DNA of 64,000 nucleotides, from positions 36,220 to 100,219 of the IMG/VR virus record IMGVR_UViG_3300020190_000023; one strand, 5' to 3'. This DNA is from a virus. Positions 39,155-48,703 of the stretch are shown here, in pieces (the stretch's first letter is position 1; every line of letters begins with the position of its first letter). A program made the position numbers and the translations under genes. The notes beneath the pieces are model-generated. The model saw only the letters and a program-made list of their open reading frames with translations. It searched no databases and had not been told where the DNA came from.

Positions 39155-41035
39155 TTAAGTTAGACTCAGAGCTCCTTTTTTCATTGTATCCGCTGCTGAA
39201 CCCATCTTATCTTTAATTCCTCCAAGTAACGGACAAACTAAATCACCGATTGCGGTTTCAATGACTTGACCGAATTTGGTATCTTCCAACATTTCTACAA
39301 TACCATTTCTTAAAATATCATAGAACGGTCCCGTTAGACCTTGTTCGTTTTTATATTTGTTAACTGCACCTTCCACTATTGACTTAGTTAAAACATCACT
39401 TAAATAGTTACATTCCGTTAATCTTGTAATTTCACCAATTGGAACGTTACCAACCGCAACAATAATAATGTTAGCCATCCAACCATTAGGGTCCATTGGT
39501 GTTAATTTTTCAATTAACCATTTGGCGATTGACTCTTTAAAATATTGTAACGTTGAGTCGGCAGCCGTACCAAACAAACCTTTTAATATATCAAGGAAAT
39601 TCTCATTTATTAATTTTGAATCGTATCCTTGTGAGTTAAGGTAAGCCATTTCCATCATTAACTCATTGAAAAACTTTTCTTTCTGAGATTTTGTTTTTAG
39701 AGTTCTATGTTCAGAAATTAACTTAATTCTACTGTTAATTATCTTACTCTCACCCAAGCCGATTTTTTTTTTGGTTCGCTTGATATCAAGCAAACTTTCT
39801 CGGATTAAGTTTCTAAGTTCCCTATCTCGATGACTTTCTCTAAAAGTTGTTCTGGTTGCACCACTACCCAAACTATAATCAGTTTTACCTTTAACCGCAT
39901 TCACTTGTAATTGGTTTCTAAATAGTTTTTCATCAACACCAAATAAATAATTATATTTAGTACATTGATTAACCGCTCCTTTATATGCCTCAATATTTTG
40001 AGGGTCGATTTGAGTACCTAATTCGTATGCCTTTGCATATGCCTGTAATAATGGTTTACATTTTTCTTTTTTTGTTTTCTCATCAGGAGATTGGGTAACT
40101 CCACTATATGCGTCATATATAGCTTTAACAATATTTTCACCTGACAAATCTTCCTCCATCATATGAACAAACACATCGGTTGGTGAATTTTTAAAATTTG
40201 CGGACGTTGCAGGGTCAGTTTTTAGATTTTTTTGAGTACATGTTCTTTCTTTACCTGGAGGACATGGACCTTCTTTCCATAAACCATTCGATGATTTTAA
40301 CCAAGCATCTAAACCACCAATACTCCTTTCTGCTTGAGCTTGAGATACTCCACCCGCTTGATACCACATCATTACAGGACTTTCTCTCTGAGCTTCAATC
40401 ATGGTAGCAATAGCGTTAAATCTACCTGTTTTATCGGCTTTAACGTAACTATCAATAAAATCTTTTAATTTAATAGGAATCCAACCAGTTTTAACTGAGC
40501 TAGGGTCATTCATACCATCAGCCCAAAATTTAAGTTTTGGTTGACCTCCTGGAGGTGTTTCTAAAGTTATCAATTGTTGGATTAATGCGGTCGCTTCTTT
40601 ACTTAATTGGGGATTTACACTTGGTAATAAATCTGAACATGATTTTACCGCGTACCATAAAGTTTCTGAACCTTGTTTGTTGTTTTTTAACAATTCACTA
40701 GCATTGTCGTTTGACATATAAACAGTCATTTTACCTGTTTCGGCATTAGGTTGGGTAACAAGTACTTTTTTATAATAACCGACAGGTTGTTTAGCGTCAA
40801 ACATTACCACTGTTTGTTTTTGTTGTCCAGGAATCATTATGTTTGTTAATAATTTTCCTGTTGACGGGATACAACCATAAGAACATGCCAATGTCCAATT
40901 AGTTTCACCATAAGCGTCTCTACATTCAGATTCTTTGTTAACTAATGCCTCATTTAACATTCGTTTAACATGTTCCCTACCTGAAGATTCAGATAACATT
41001 TTTCTTAATCTATTCTCAAATCTTATATTTTTCAT
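39155..41035 (-). CDS. Large leader-bearing virion protein (626 aa)
   Basis: Starts MKNIRFENRLRKMLSESSG and has RMLNEALV soon after (L-S-E and L-N-E). A second leader-like stretch occurs in the middle (ELRNLIRESLLDIKR, RIKLISEHRTL). N-terminal domain is Cys-containing (CRDAYGETNWTLACSYGC). The C-terminal 150 residues are hydrophobic/amphipathic (ANIIIVAVGNVPIG). No known family. Sits with two more large leader proteins, perhaps head-internal or ejected proteins. Confidence 0.7.
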   Translation of the reverse strand: MKNIRFENRLRKMLSESSGREHVKRMLNEALVNKESECRDAYGETNWTLACSYGCIPSTGKLLTNIMIPGQQKQTVVMFDAKQPVGYYKKVLVTQPNAETGKMTVYMSNDNASELLKNNKQGSETLWYAVKSCSDLLPSVNPQLSKEATALIQQLITLETPPGGQPKLKFWADGMNDPSSVKTGWIPIKLKDFIDSYVKADKTGRFNAIATMIEAQRESPVMMWYQAGGVSQAQAERSIGGLDAWLKSSNGLWKEGPCPPGKERTCTQKNLKTDPATSANFKNSPTDVFVHMMEEDLSGENIVKAIYDAYSGVTQSPDEKTKKEKCKPLLQAYAKAYELGTQIDPQNIEAYKGAVNQCTKYNYLFGVDEKLFRNQLQVNAVKGKTDYSLGSGATRTTFRESHRDRELRNLIRESLLDIKRTKKKIGLGESKIINSRIKLISEHRTLKTKSQKEKFFNELMMEMAYLNSQGYDSKLINENFLDILKGLFGTAADSTLQYFKESIAKWLIEKLTPMDPNGWMANIIIVAVGNVPIGEITRLTECNYLSDVLTKSIVEGAVNKYKNEQGLTGPFYDILRNGIVEMLEDTKFGQVIETAIGDLVCPLLGGIKDKMGSAADTMKKGALSLT

Positions 41036-41053
41036 ATATATATTTTTTATTTT

Positions 41054-42559
41054 TTAAACAAAATTCTCAATTGAGCCCGACTCTCCTCCTGTGTATACAG
41101 TAGTTGTTGTTGTAGTTGATGAGGATGAACTACCTCCACAATTAGCAACAATTTTATCATAATCAGATTGACTTAATGGCATACTATAACCTTTCGCTTT
41201 AATAGCACTTGCGGTTTTAGGACCTAATTGACCATCGGCTCCAATACCTAAACATTCTTGTACTTTTCTAACATCACTTGATTTACAACCTTGTTTAAGA
41301 GGGAATCCTGAACAAGGTGTATATCCACCTCCACCACCTGTTCCGCCACCTGTTCCGTCACCACCACCTGTTCCTCCACCATCTTCTTCATCCACAACTC
41401 CTTCACATGACATAGTGTATTCTTGACCTTCAATTGAGATAACAACACCTACACCTGGAACTTCAGACCAAGTTCCTGAATATCTACCATTACCTGTCAC
41501 AAATTTCTTATCGTCATAAAATTTACCACCACCTGCTCTATCAATAGCATCAACTCCTGTGTCAGAGATAATAACTGACCCGTCCCCACTATTAACCATT
41601 TGCTCAAAATCTTCTTGAGGAATATTTTTACCAATACAATCAGGGAAAGGTGCTGAACCTTCATCCGTCCACCATTTATATACTAAATAAAGACCACCCG
41701 CAATTAAAAGGTATTTAAATATTTTAGTTCTACTAAAACCTACCATGGCCTTTTTAAACTTTTGCCAATTTGTTTCTCCTTTTGGTGTGTAGCTTCGTTT
41801 TTTTACTCTTGGTTTTGTTGGTTTTTTTACATTTTTACCTCTACCAACACCTCCTTTTCCAGCGGTTTTAGTTGTTTTTCCAACGTTTTTACTTGTTTTA
41901 CTACCCACTTTACTAACAGTACTTTGAACTCCACTACCTGCGGCTGAACCTGCAGCAACTTTATTTGCCGATTTGGATACATGTTTTCTTGCAATATCAT
42001 CCGCAATGTCGGCAGGAATACCTTTTTTCTGTAATAATTTAGAAATCCCTGCTTCACCTTTTCCTGCCGCAATAATTTTATTAAAGTTTTTTATATTATC
42101 GGCGTTTTTTAACATGTCAGCCGCTAATGCGTTTTTAACATTTTTAGCGGTATTCGGACTTTTCATTAAACCCATCTTAAGTTCTTGTCTTGCAACATCG
42201 TCAAGAACACCACCTTTTTTTAAATGTTTTAATATGTCATCAGCACTCGAGAATTTACCAATCTTACCTCCAGCACTTCTAACAACATCATCTAATTGTG
42301 TTTTTATCGCCACTTTAGCCGCGTCATCAGCACTGTTTAATGCCACTCTTGCCGCGTCATCAGCACCACCCAGTAAAGATTTTAAAATTTTATCTCCAGC
42401 CCCTTCAGACAAAACTAATCTATTATAGTTCTCTACTAAAGACTTTTTATGTTTATTTTGGATTCTAATTTCGTTTTCTGTTAAAGTACTTTTAGAAGAA
42501 TACCCCATCAGTAATTGGGCTCTTTTTATTTCCTCGAATATTAAATTGTTATTTTTCAT
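41054..42559 (-). CDS. Leader-bearing membrane protein with peptidoglycan-binding domain
   Basis: 501 residues. Leader-like start (MKNNNLIFEEIKRAQLLMGY, then STLTENE). Residues 60-200 are Ala/Asp/Lys-rich helices with ADDAAK repeats, 205-260 a Lys/Gly/Thr basic tract, about 280-300 one membrane segment (FKYLLIAGGLYLVYKWW). C-terminal: Gly-rich linker and a PG-binding-1 domain (GCKSSDVRKVQECLGIGADG, LGPKTASAIKAKGY). ATATTTAT-type element 6 nt before the ATG. A cell-envelope-acting, particle-borne protein is suggested. Confidence 0.75.
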   Translation of the reverse strand: MKNNNLIFEEIKRAQLLMGYSSKSTLTENEIRIQNKHKKSLVENYNRLVLSEGAGDKILKSLLGGADDAARVALNSADDAAKVAIKTQLDDVVRSAGGKIGKFSSADDILKHLKKGGVLDDVARQELKMGLMKSPNTAKNVKNALAADMLKNADNIKNFNKIIAAGKGEAGISKLLQKKGIPADIADDIARKHVSKSANKVAAGSAAGSGVQSTVSKVGSKTSKNVGKTTKTAGKGGVGRGKNVKKPTKPRVKKRSYTPKGETNWQKFKKAMVGFSRTKIFKYLLIAGGLYLVYKWWTDEGSAPFPDCIGKNIPQEDFEQMVNSGDGSVIISDTGVDAIDRAGGGKFYDDKKFVTGNGRYSGTWSEVPGVGVVISIEGQEYTMSCEGVVDEEDGGGTGGGDGTGGGTGGGGGYTPCSGFPLKQGCKSSDVRKVQECLGIGADGQLGPKTASAIKAKGYSMPLSQSDYDKIVANCGGSSSSSTTTTTTVYTGGESGSIENFV

Positions 42560-42589
42560 ATCTATAAATATATTAACTTTAAATAAAAA

Positions 42590-44155
42590 TTATAGTGCTG
42601 CGATATCAGCATCACTAATACCTAAACTTGTACCTTCAGGGTTTGTAGTTAATTGTTGAGCTAATTCCATTTGTGCTTTTTCTTCCGCAACTTTTAATTG
42701 TTCAGGAGTTACTTGACCATTCTCCACTTTAGAAGAACATGTAAAACCATCTAACCCTAACGCTGCACAAATACCAGTGGTAAGTAAAAACGCCTTACCT
42801 GAAGCCTTAACAATTGTACCTGTTGGAGGAATTGGTGTTTTAGGGTTCTTTGCCCATATTGTTTTTAATTGTTGTAATGGTGTTGCTTTTTTAATTGATT
42901 CTTGAGATGCTTTAGCCCCAATTTTTGATGCCGCTACGTTCTTTGCGTTTGCGGTTACGGTTTTCTTAGCCCCCGCGGTCACCGTTTTCTTAGCTCCTGT
43001 AGTTGCAGCAGTTTTAGCGGTTCCTTTTACACCTTTCGCCCCCGCGGCTAATTCATCACTCAAACTCGCCAATTTTGAAGTTGCGTTTTTCCCCCAATTA
43101 GCCAATGTTGTCATACCTAACTTTTCACCTAACCAAGTTGCCGCCTTTGTGACATAACCACCCAATGTACTTATTCCTGACCTAAACGCGTTTACTACTT
43201 TTGCTAAAATACCCCCTTTAGAAGCTGCCGCCGCACCGAGTTGACTGAACGATTTTACACCAACCAACGCACTTTTTAGTAATTTACTTGCCATTGGTAA
43301 TATTAATGCCACCGAGTCTACAATAATATTAATCCAATCACCTTTACCCTGAGACATCTGATATAAATCATATAATAATAATGCTCCGAATATAACCGCA
43401 TTTGTAACTTGACCTACAACAGGAACAAAAGATAATCCTGTTAAAACCGCGGTACCTGCAGCACTTGTAACAAGACTTCGGATACCTTCCATTATACATT
43501 CTAAACCAGCCTTTACACAATTCCAAGCCGCGGCTATTTTATCTTTAACATAATTCCAAACATTCTTTGCTTTATCGGCCGCCCATCCAAGAAATCCTTT
43601 ATCCTTAATTTGTTTACCTTGGTCGACTACCCAATCTTTAGCAGCAACTGCCTTATCTTTAACCCATCCAGCGGCATTTGAAACTCCTGTGGCTACGGCA
43701 CTTCCCACCTTTTTAACACCGCTCCAAATATTACCTAAAATACCTTCTGATATGATTTGATAAATCCCTTCCCAAGAATTGTTTACTCTTTGCTCAATTA
43801 GTAAATTATCCGTAGATTCATTAATTAATAATAATTTATTACCAAATTTTTCTTCCCATTCTTTAATTATGGCGATACCATTATTAACTTCAAAAGTTTC
43901 CATTAATAGATTTAAAAACCTTCTTGGTTCAGATGTGTATTCGGTTAACGAGAGTGAACCTATTTTATATTTGAAGTTTATGTTTTCCTGTAATATTTTG
44001 CTAGCGACATTTAAATGTTCGTAGGTGTAAGGGACAAAATTTCTACCGTTTAAATCATTTGATTCATAGGATACTTTAGAAACTCCTTTGTTTGTAAAAA
44101 GATATCCGAGATTTGCGGACATTGCAATAACTTGGGTATGGTTTTGATTTTTCAT
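42590..44155 (-). CDS. Large virion protein with hydrophobic core (521 aa)
   Basis: Residues 1-140 soluble; 140-230 Ala/Lys/Trp amphipathic repeats (VKDKAVAAKDWVVDQGKQ); 230-300 several hydrophobic segments (GTAVLTGLSFVPVVGQVTNAV, FGALLLYDLYQM, LILPMASKLLKSALVG); 360-440 Ala/Lys/Thr repeats. This build resembles membrane-penetrating or ejection proteins, but also the pre-toxin region of polymorphic toxins. Class B element just before the ATG. Family unknown. Confidence 0.7.
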   Translation of the reverse strand: MKNQNHTQVIAMSANLGYLFTNKGVSKVSYESNDLNGRNFVPYTYEHLNVASKILQENINFKYKIGSLSLTEYTSEPRRFLNLLMETFEVNNGIAIIKEWEEKFGNKLLLINESTDNLLIEQRVNNSWEGIYQIISEGILGNIWSGVKKVGSAVATGVSNAAGWVKDKAVAAKDWVVDQGKQIKDKGFLGWAADKAKNVWNYVKDKIAAAWNCVKAGLECIMEGIRSLVTSAAGTAVLTGLSFVPVVGQVTNAVIFGALLLYDLYQMSQGKGDWINIIVDSVALILPMASKLLKSALVGVKSFSQLGAAAASKGGILAKVVNAFRSGISTLGGYVTKAATWLGEKLGMTTLANWGKNATSKLASLSDELAAGAKGVKGTAKTAATTGAKKTVTAGAKKTVTANAKNVAASKIGAKASQESIKKATPLQQLKTIWAKNPKTPIPPTGTIVKASGKAFLLTTGICAALGLDGFTCSSKVENGQVTPEQLKVAEEKAQMELAQQLTTNPEGTSLGISDADIAAL

Positions 44156-44174
44156 ATTTAATAAATATTAATCT

Positions 44175-44420
44175 TTATAATAAAGTGTTAGCCTTTCCTC
44201 TATTTAATTTAACTATTTCATGCCATTTAGTGATACCAATTTGATTCGCTGGACCTCTTGTAACACCTGACTCCCATTTTGTGACTGTAGGGTACGCTGG
44301 CTTAGAACCACCTCCACCTCCTGAAGCCGCCGCTTCTTGTTCCCCAATCTCATTTTTATTGGTTGGGTCGAATGTATATTCCGTCATTAATGAGATTAAA
44401 TAGTCAATATCGTTTTTCAT
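44175..44420 (-). CDS. Small leader-type protein (81 aa)
   Basis: MKNDIDYLISLMTEYTF start (M-T-E), Gly/Ala linker (AAASGGGGG), then a soluble end (WESGVTRGPANQIGITKWHEIV). Precedes and probably is co-expressed with the two large virion genes; ATATTTAT 5 nt before the ATG. Function unknown. Confidence 0.65.
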   Translation of the reverse strand: MKNDIDYLISLMTEYTFDPTNKNEIGEQEAAASGGGGGSKPAYPTVTKWESGVTRGPANQIGITKWHEIVKLNRGKANTLL

Positions 44421-44434
44421 ATCGATAAATATTT

Positions 44435-44463
44435 TTGTAATTAAAAAAATATACTTATATTTG
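44435..44463 (+). promoter_or_regulatory. Host-type promoter of the lipoprotein gene
   Basis: TTG (44435-44437), 18-nt spacer, TATATTTG (44456-44463), 22 nt before the ATG at 44486. Confidence 0.8.
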
Positions 44464-44485
44464 TAGTCAAATAAAGATAATTACA

Positions 44486-44992
44486 ATGAAAACACTTTTT
44501 TACCTATCCACATTAGTTTTATTTCTAACTTCTTGTATTAAATATGCGGAACCAACTTCATTAAGTTTAAGTGGTGAATATGTAATTGATAAGATAACAT
44601 ATACCGAAGATGAGAATACAACATCACCAAATGATACAACATATTACCCTGGTGATTTATATATAAATCCTCACGATAAATTTCCTGTCGATAGTATCTA
44701 TGTTGGTTTCACTAAATGGCATTTAGATTATAGTGTTATTTCATTTTCACCAATCCCACTTCCTTCAGGTCAAGTTCATTGGTCACAACAATACTTTTAT
44801 AATGTTGTTGGTCATTATAACGTATATGATTTAGGGTATATTCAATTTGATTGTGGTAATGGTGAGAGAACCTTTAAAATAATTAGTGATGGTGCGGAAA
44901 GTTTGGTTTTAAGAACTACAGGTCTTTGGGTTGGCGGTAGTTCAGGTTACAATCAAAATGTAACTCTTTATTTAACAAGGATTGGTCCTTAA
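44486..44992 (+). CDS. Lipoprotein (168 aa)
   Basis: Signal and lipobox MKTLFYLSTLVLFLTSC (Cys-17), then a beta-rich mature domain (SGEYVIDKITYT, HYNVYDLGYIQFDCGNGERTF) resembling small Bacteroidetes outer-membrane lipoproteins. Single gene with its own class A promoter, so it is probably made early and placed in the host envelope, for example to exclude other phages (inference). Confidence 0.8.
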   Translation: MKTLFYLSTLVLFLTSCIKYAEPTSLSLSGEYVIDKITYTEDENTTSPNDTTYYPGDLYINPHDKFPVDSIYVGFTKWHLDYSVISFSPIPLPSGQVHWSQQYFYNVVGHYNVYDLGYIQFDCGNGERTFKIISDGAESLVLRTTGLWVGGSSGYNQNVTLYLTRIGP

Positions 44993-45300
44993 AATATTTC
45001 GGGGTTGGGTAATTTGCTTGGGTATATTAGATAATATTCGTTTAAAAATGACATGATTTCTTGTTCATCGACTTCATCGTCATAGTAAGAATCAAAATCA
45101 TCTTCATCGTATTCTTCATCTAATATACCTTTGTATATGTTTTCACTATTTGCAAATTCATAACCAAAGTCAGAGATTTCTTCAAAATATATTTTATCTT
45201 CCCTCATTTCATCATCACTATCTAATATAGTTCTGAAAGTAACATCTAAAGTTTTGGTAGTATCGTTTAAATAATATGAAACAATCTCCTTTATTTCCAT
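44989..45300 (-). CDS. Acidic hypothetical protein (103 aa)
   Basis: MEIKEIVSYYLNDTTKTLDV start, then a strongly acidic part (DEEYDEDDFDSYYDDEVDEQE). Its stop overlaps the convergent lipoprotein gene by 4 nt. DNA-mimic-like composition, but no family. Confidence 0.6.
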   Translation of the reverse strand: MEIKEIVSYYLNDTTKTLDVTFRTILDSDDEMREDKIYFEEISDFGYEFANSENIYKGILDEEYDEDDFDSYYDDEVDEQEIMSFLNEYYLIYPSKLPNPEIF

Positions 45301-45301
45301 T

Positions 45302-45952
45302 TTAGTATTTTTTAAATCTTCTAAACATATCTAATGTTTTGTCGATACTTTCGGTGATTGAATTTATCTCTCCTTGGTCTAAATCATGGTCAATTCCTAA
45401 ATCATCAACATCTGAAAATTCGTCACCTTCTGTTTCATAAATTTCTTCATCAAACAAATCGTCATCATCAAATAACTTATCATCATCCCTTTCCTCAAAT
45501 CCAAAAGTACCATGTTTTAAATCATCGTCACCACCTCCAATCATATCATTCATTTCCCCAATACTAACATAGATGGAGTCATCATCATCTCCAACTGTTA
45601 CATTATTTTCATATGAGTCTGTCTCAGGATAATCAAACCCAAAATCGTAATCATCTTCATGTGATAAAACATCTTCAAAGTCAACTGTACCATTTTTCAA
45701 ATCAACATCCCCATCACCAATCATATCTAAACCTGAGTGAGATTCATTAATGTTAAAATTGGTATATGGTTTTGCATTACCGTGGATATCAATATTAATA
45801 CCTTGTTTATCATTTGCAAAATCTTGGACATATAATGGTTGTTCATTAGATGATGTTTGATTTTGCATAACGTAACCATTATAAGGTTCTTTATGTTGGT
45901 CAAGGATATTATCTCTTTCCTCTTTTGACATTTTGAAAAAATATGCGTTCAT
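45302..45952 (-). CDS. Acidic repeat protein (216 aa)
   Basis: Highly Asp/Glu-rich; two related blocks, MIGDGDVDLKNGTVDFED and MIGGGDDDLKHGTFGFEE, show an internal duplication. Ends with a short basic helix (KTLDMFRRFKKY). Starts behind an ATATTTAT element. Low-complexity, probably disordered; possibly a scaffold or DNA mimic. Confidence 0.6.
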   Translation of the reverse strand: MNAYFFKMSKEERDNILDQHKEPYNGYVMQNQTSSNEQPLYVQDFANDKQGINIDIHGNAKPYTNFNINESHSGLDMIGDGDVDLKNGTVDFEDVLSHEDDYDFGFDYPETDSYENNVTVGDDDDSIYVSIGEMNDMIGGGDDDLKHGTFGFEERDDDKLFDDDDLFDEEIYETEGDEFSDVDDLGIDHDLDQGEINSITESIDKTLDMFRRFKKY

Positions 45953-45984
45953 GTTTTTTGTTTTTTAATAAATATATTATTCTA

Positions 45985-46584
45985 TTAGAATAGATTCATA
46001 TAGTTTTCAAGTACCATATGAGAATATCTTTGTATATATCTGTTTATTGTATTTAAATCGTGTTCTTTACCTTCGTGGTCAAGTACGTTCATAACACCAC
46101 GAATCATTTCTGATTGGGCAAGATTGGCCATTTCTAAAACTTCCTCAAATGCTTCCTCATTACCAATATCTTTATACTTAAATTCATGTTCTATTCTATC
46201 TTTACCCATATATAAATAAGGTGCCGCCCCAAACATGTTTACAATACTTGATTCCCTAACTTTCTTTAGATACTCATTTAAAAATTTCATATTGAAGAAT
46301 CTGAAAGCGTTGATGTTCTTCATAAACTTTTTACTCCTTTCGATTTCATCTTCTCTAATATTTTTTTTCTTACTGTTTTTTCTATTTTCTTCGGTGTCCC
46401 ATAAATCATACCCCTCAACTAGGGCTAATGTATTACCACTTTCCCATCTAACAGTGTATTGATTCTCCCCTTGAAAAACAGAGCGTGCTATAACAACCCC
46501 TTTAGTACCTGGTGGAACACTAGTGTCTCCATCCATATGTAAAAGGATTACTTTATCTCCAATATTTAACTCAGGATTAATCAT
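45985..46584 (-). CDS. SH3-like domain protein (199 aa)
   Basis: Residues 1-60 read as a small beta-barrel (LNIGDKVILLHMDGDT, GTKGVVIARSVFQGENQYTVRWESG); the rest is helical. First of three genes on the minus strand. The barrel type is common in phage nucleic-acid-binding or ribosome-associated proteins; role unknown. Confidence 0.65.
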   Translation of the reverse strand: MINPELNIGDKVILLHMDGDTSVPPGTKGVVIARSVFQGENQYTVRWESGNTLALVEGYDLWDTEENRKNSKKKNIREDEIERSKKFMKNINAFRFFNMKFLNEYLKKVRESSIVNMFGAAPYLYMGKDRIEHEFKYKDIGNEEAFEEVLEMANLAQSEMIRGVMNVLDHEGKEHDLNTINRYIQRYSHMVLENYMNLF

Positions 46585-46633
46585 TTTTTTAAAATATTAC
46601 TAACAATAAATATAATAAAAGTATTTATAGTCA

Positions 46634-47269
46634 ATGAGTATTAGTATTTTAATAAGTGAATCCCAAAAAAGAAGAATCCTACTTGAAGCTAGTGGGGGTA
46701 ATATTGTTGATATTATTAAAAAAAACTACAGTAGAGTGAAAGAGATTATTGAGGATTCTTCAAAACAGATTGGTATGAACCTAAAATTCTTAATAACTTG
46801 GGGTGCTAGTATTGGTGGTTTTGTAGGTCCTGTTGAAGATTTTGTACGTGGTAAATTTCCTGAGATAAACGATTTACAAATTAGTTTAATTCTGACGGGT
46901 GTTATCGCATCTTATTATATCGATAATAAAGATATGATATATAAAATTTTTAATAAAATTAAAGAGGAGGGTCTATCTGATGTGTTAAAACAAGTTTTAC
47001 GTAAAACGGATTCATTCTTAGCAGTATTTTTAGATTTTGTTAGTAGTTTAGGAATACAATTTCATAAAATGACTAATATGTTAAGTTACACGTTTATAAT
47101 TCCTTTATTGGGTATATTATATAACGTTTCAAAAAATATGACATTTACTGACCAAGATATCAACGAATTAGTGGTGAGGATTTCTTCGTTTGGTTTATTA
47201 ACTGTTTCAGGTATTATTATAAAACAATTAATTAACAAAATTGTAAAAAGATTTAAAAGTAAAAATTAA
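46634..47269 (+). CDS. Leader-bearing membrane protein (ISESQ)
   Basis: 211 residues. Leader MSISILISESQKRRILLEA (I-S-E, L-L-E). Hydrophobic segments at about 53-72, 75-95, 125-140 and 150-190 (TFIIPLLGILYNV, FGLLTVSGIIIKQLI). GTATTTAT lies 6 nt before the ATG. Resembles the leader gene at 26519 in layout. Confidence 0.68.
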   Translation: MSISILISESQKRRILLEASGGNIVDIIKKNYSRVKEIIEDSSKQIGMNLKFLITWGASIGGFVGPVEDFVRGKFPEINDLQISLILTGVIASYYIDNKDMIYKIFNKIKEEGLSDVLKQVLRKTDSFLAVFLDFVSSLGIQFHKMTNMLSYTFIIPLLGILYNVSKNMTFTDQDINELVVRISSFGLLTVSGIIIKQLINKIVKRFKSKN

Positions 47270-48246
47270 GATTTACTATAATCTAATAGTGTTTGAATTA
47301 CTTTTTCTTGTTGGTTATTATTTAAATTGTGAATGTCAGTGTGAGTGTCAAACCATTGTCTAATTACATCTTCTAATGGCACTTTTTGAATTCTTGATAG
47401 TCGTTTAAATCCCGCAATTTGCGCAGGAATTTCGTGAGGTTGTAAATAATACTTTAAAGGATTTGTAACTTTTCTACCTTTTTTAGTTGGGAATTCGTTA
47501 CGGTATCCCTGTAAACTATGTTCTAACTCATGAGCAATTGTTTCATTTAATTCTCCAATAATGTCGTACATCTGAGTTTTTAATTTAGATGGATTATACC
47601 TAACTATCATTTCAATCACATCATCACTCTTTGAATATTCGGCATTTATTTGAAACCTATCTATGTTATTATCCACTTCAACTGATAGTTCAAGTGTAAA
47701 TTCTACGGGAAATCTATTAAACTTATATCCAACACCTTCATCATTATCAGGTAAAGTAAACTCACCTTTTCTACCACTTTTTAAAATATAGGTAATATCT
47801 TTTACAACATTTCTTATAGCCTCTCTAGTCATTTTTTGTTCTTGTAATGATTCTTTTTCATTACCCGTATCAATACTTACATCCTCAATTGTTATTAGTA
47901 CATTAGGTTCAAACATAGACATTATAGCTCTAATCTCCTCACGTAAATTATTTCTAAAAAAATACATATTTTCTTTAAAATATTTGTTTAAGAAATCACC
48001 TTGTTTACCCAATCTTAGAAAAACTTTTTGACTTAATATATCTCTAAAATTTAAAAGTGTTACCGATACACGAAGATAGTCATAATATTCCCCAACACTA
48101 ATCATTTGTTTATAACCTAAAATTTGGAATTTAAAATCGAAATCATTTTCACCTGGTAAATCGTAATCAAATAATCCTTTTGAATACTTGAATATTCTAT
48201 TTTTTAGTATGTCGTTTACTCTATCTATTTCTTTTTTCGTTAACAT
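47266..48246 (-). CDS. HExxH zincin-like protein (326 aa)
   Basis: Residue about 240: ETIAHELEHSLQGYRNE, an H-E-x2-H zinc-binding helix, followed by LQPHEIPAQIAGFKR where the Glu may be the third ligand. The N-terminal 150 residues contain mixed helices and beta strands. GTATTTAT element before the ATG. Related in style to the gene at 55651. A peptidase role is inferred from the motif alone. Confidence 0.68.
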   Translation of the reverse strand: MLTKKEIDRVNDILKNRIFKYSKGLFDYDLPGENDFDFKFQILGYKQMISVGEYYDYLRVSVTLLNFRDILSQKVFLRLGKQGDFLNKYFKENMYFFRNNLREEIRAIMSMFEPNVLITIEDVSIDTGNEKESLQEQKMTREAIRNVVKDITYILKSGRKGEFTLPDNDEGVGYKFNRFPVEFTLELSVEVDNNIDRFQINAEYSKSDDVIEMIVRYNPSKLKTQMYDIIGELNETIAHELEHSLQGYRNEFPTKKGRKVTNPLKYYLQPHEIPAQIAGFKRLSRIQKVPLEDVIRQWFDTHTDIHNLNNNQQEKVIQTLLDYSKS

Positions 48247-48298
48247 ATTAATAAATACTTGTATTGTCTTTATAGTCCATTTTTATTATAATTGTTAC

Positions 48299-48700
48299 AT
48301 GGAATTATTAAACTCTCACCCAATCAAAAAATCGGATTTAGGATTTCACGGTAACTTATTTGGGGGTAAATTATTAGCATGGATTGACGCGTCTGCCGCG
48401 GGATATGCAATGCAGTTGTGCGACACCCCAAGAATGGTAACCGTATCAATAGATAAATGTAATTTTGAGAAACCCGCTAAAGAAAGTCAATTACTTAAAA
48501 TTTATGGGTATCCTACAGAAGTGGGAAATACATCAGTTACATTATATATGGAAGCAAGAGCTCATAATGTTTACACTGGAAAACAAAATTTAGTGTTAAA
48601 AACACACATCAAATTTGTACATATTGATGAAGAAGGTCATCCGATACCAATCGGAGAAAAAGGTAGAAATAGAATTATTAAAATGATAGAAGCAAAATAA
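48299..48700 (+). CDS. Hotdog-fold acyl-CoA thioesterase
   Basis: Started at MELLNSHPIKKSDLGFHGNLFGG; the longer upstream frame is hydrophobic noise overlapping the divergent gene. The pattern HGNLFGGKLLAWIDASAAGYAM followed by a beta-sheet (TVSIDKCNFEKPA, VYTGKQNLVLKTHIKFV) is that of YciA-type thioesterases. 133 residues. It would hydrolyse acyl-CoA; two nucleotide-close genes follow. An AMG, rare in phages. Confidence 0.83.
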   Translation: MELLNSHPIKKSDLGFHGNLFGGKLLAWIDASAAGYAMQLCDTPRMVTVSIDKCNFEKPAKESQLLKIYGYPTEVGNTSVTLYMEARAHNVYTGKQNLVLKTHIKFVHIDEEGHPIPIGEKGRNRIIKMIEAK

Positions 48701-48703
48701 ATT

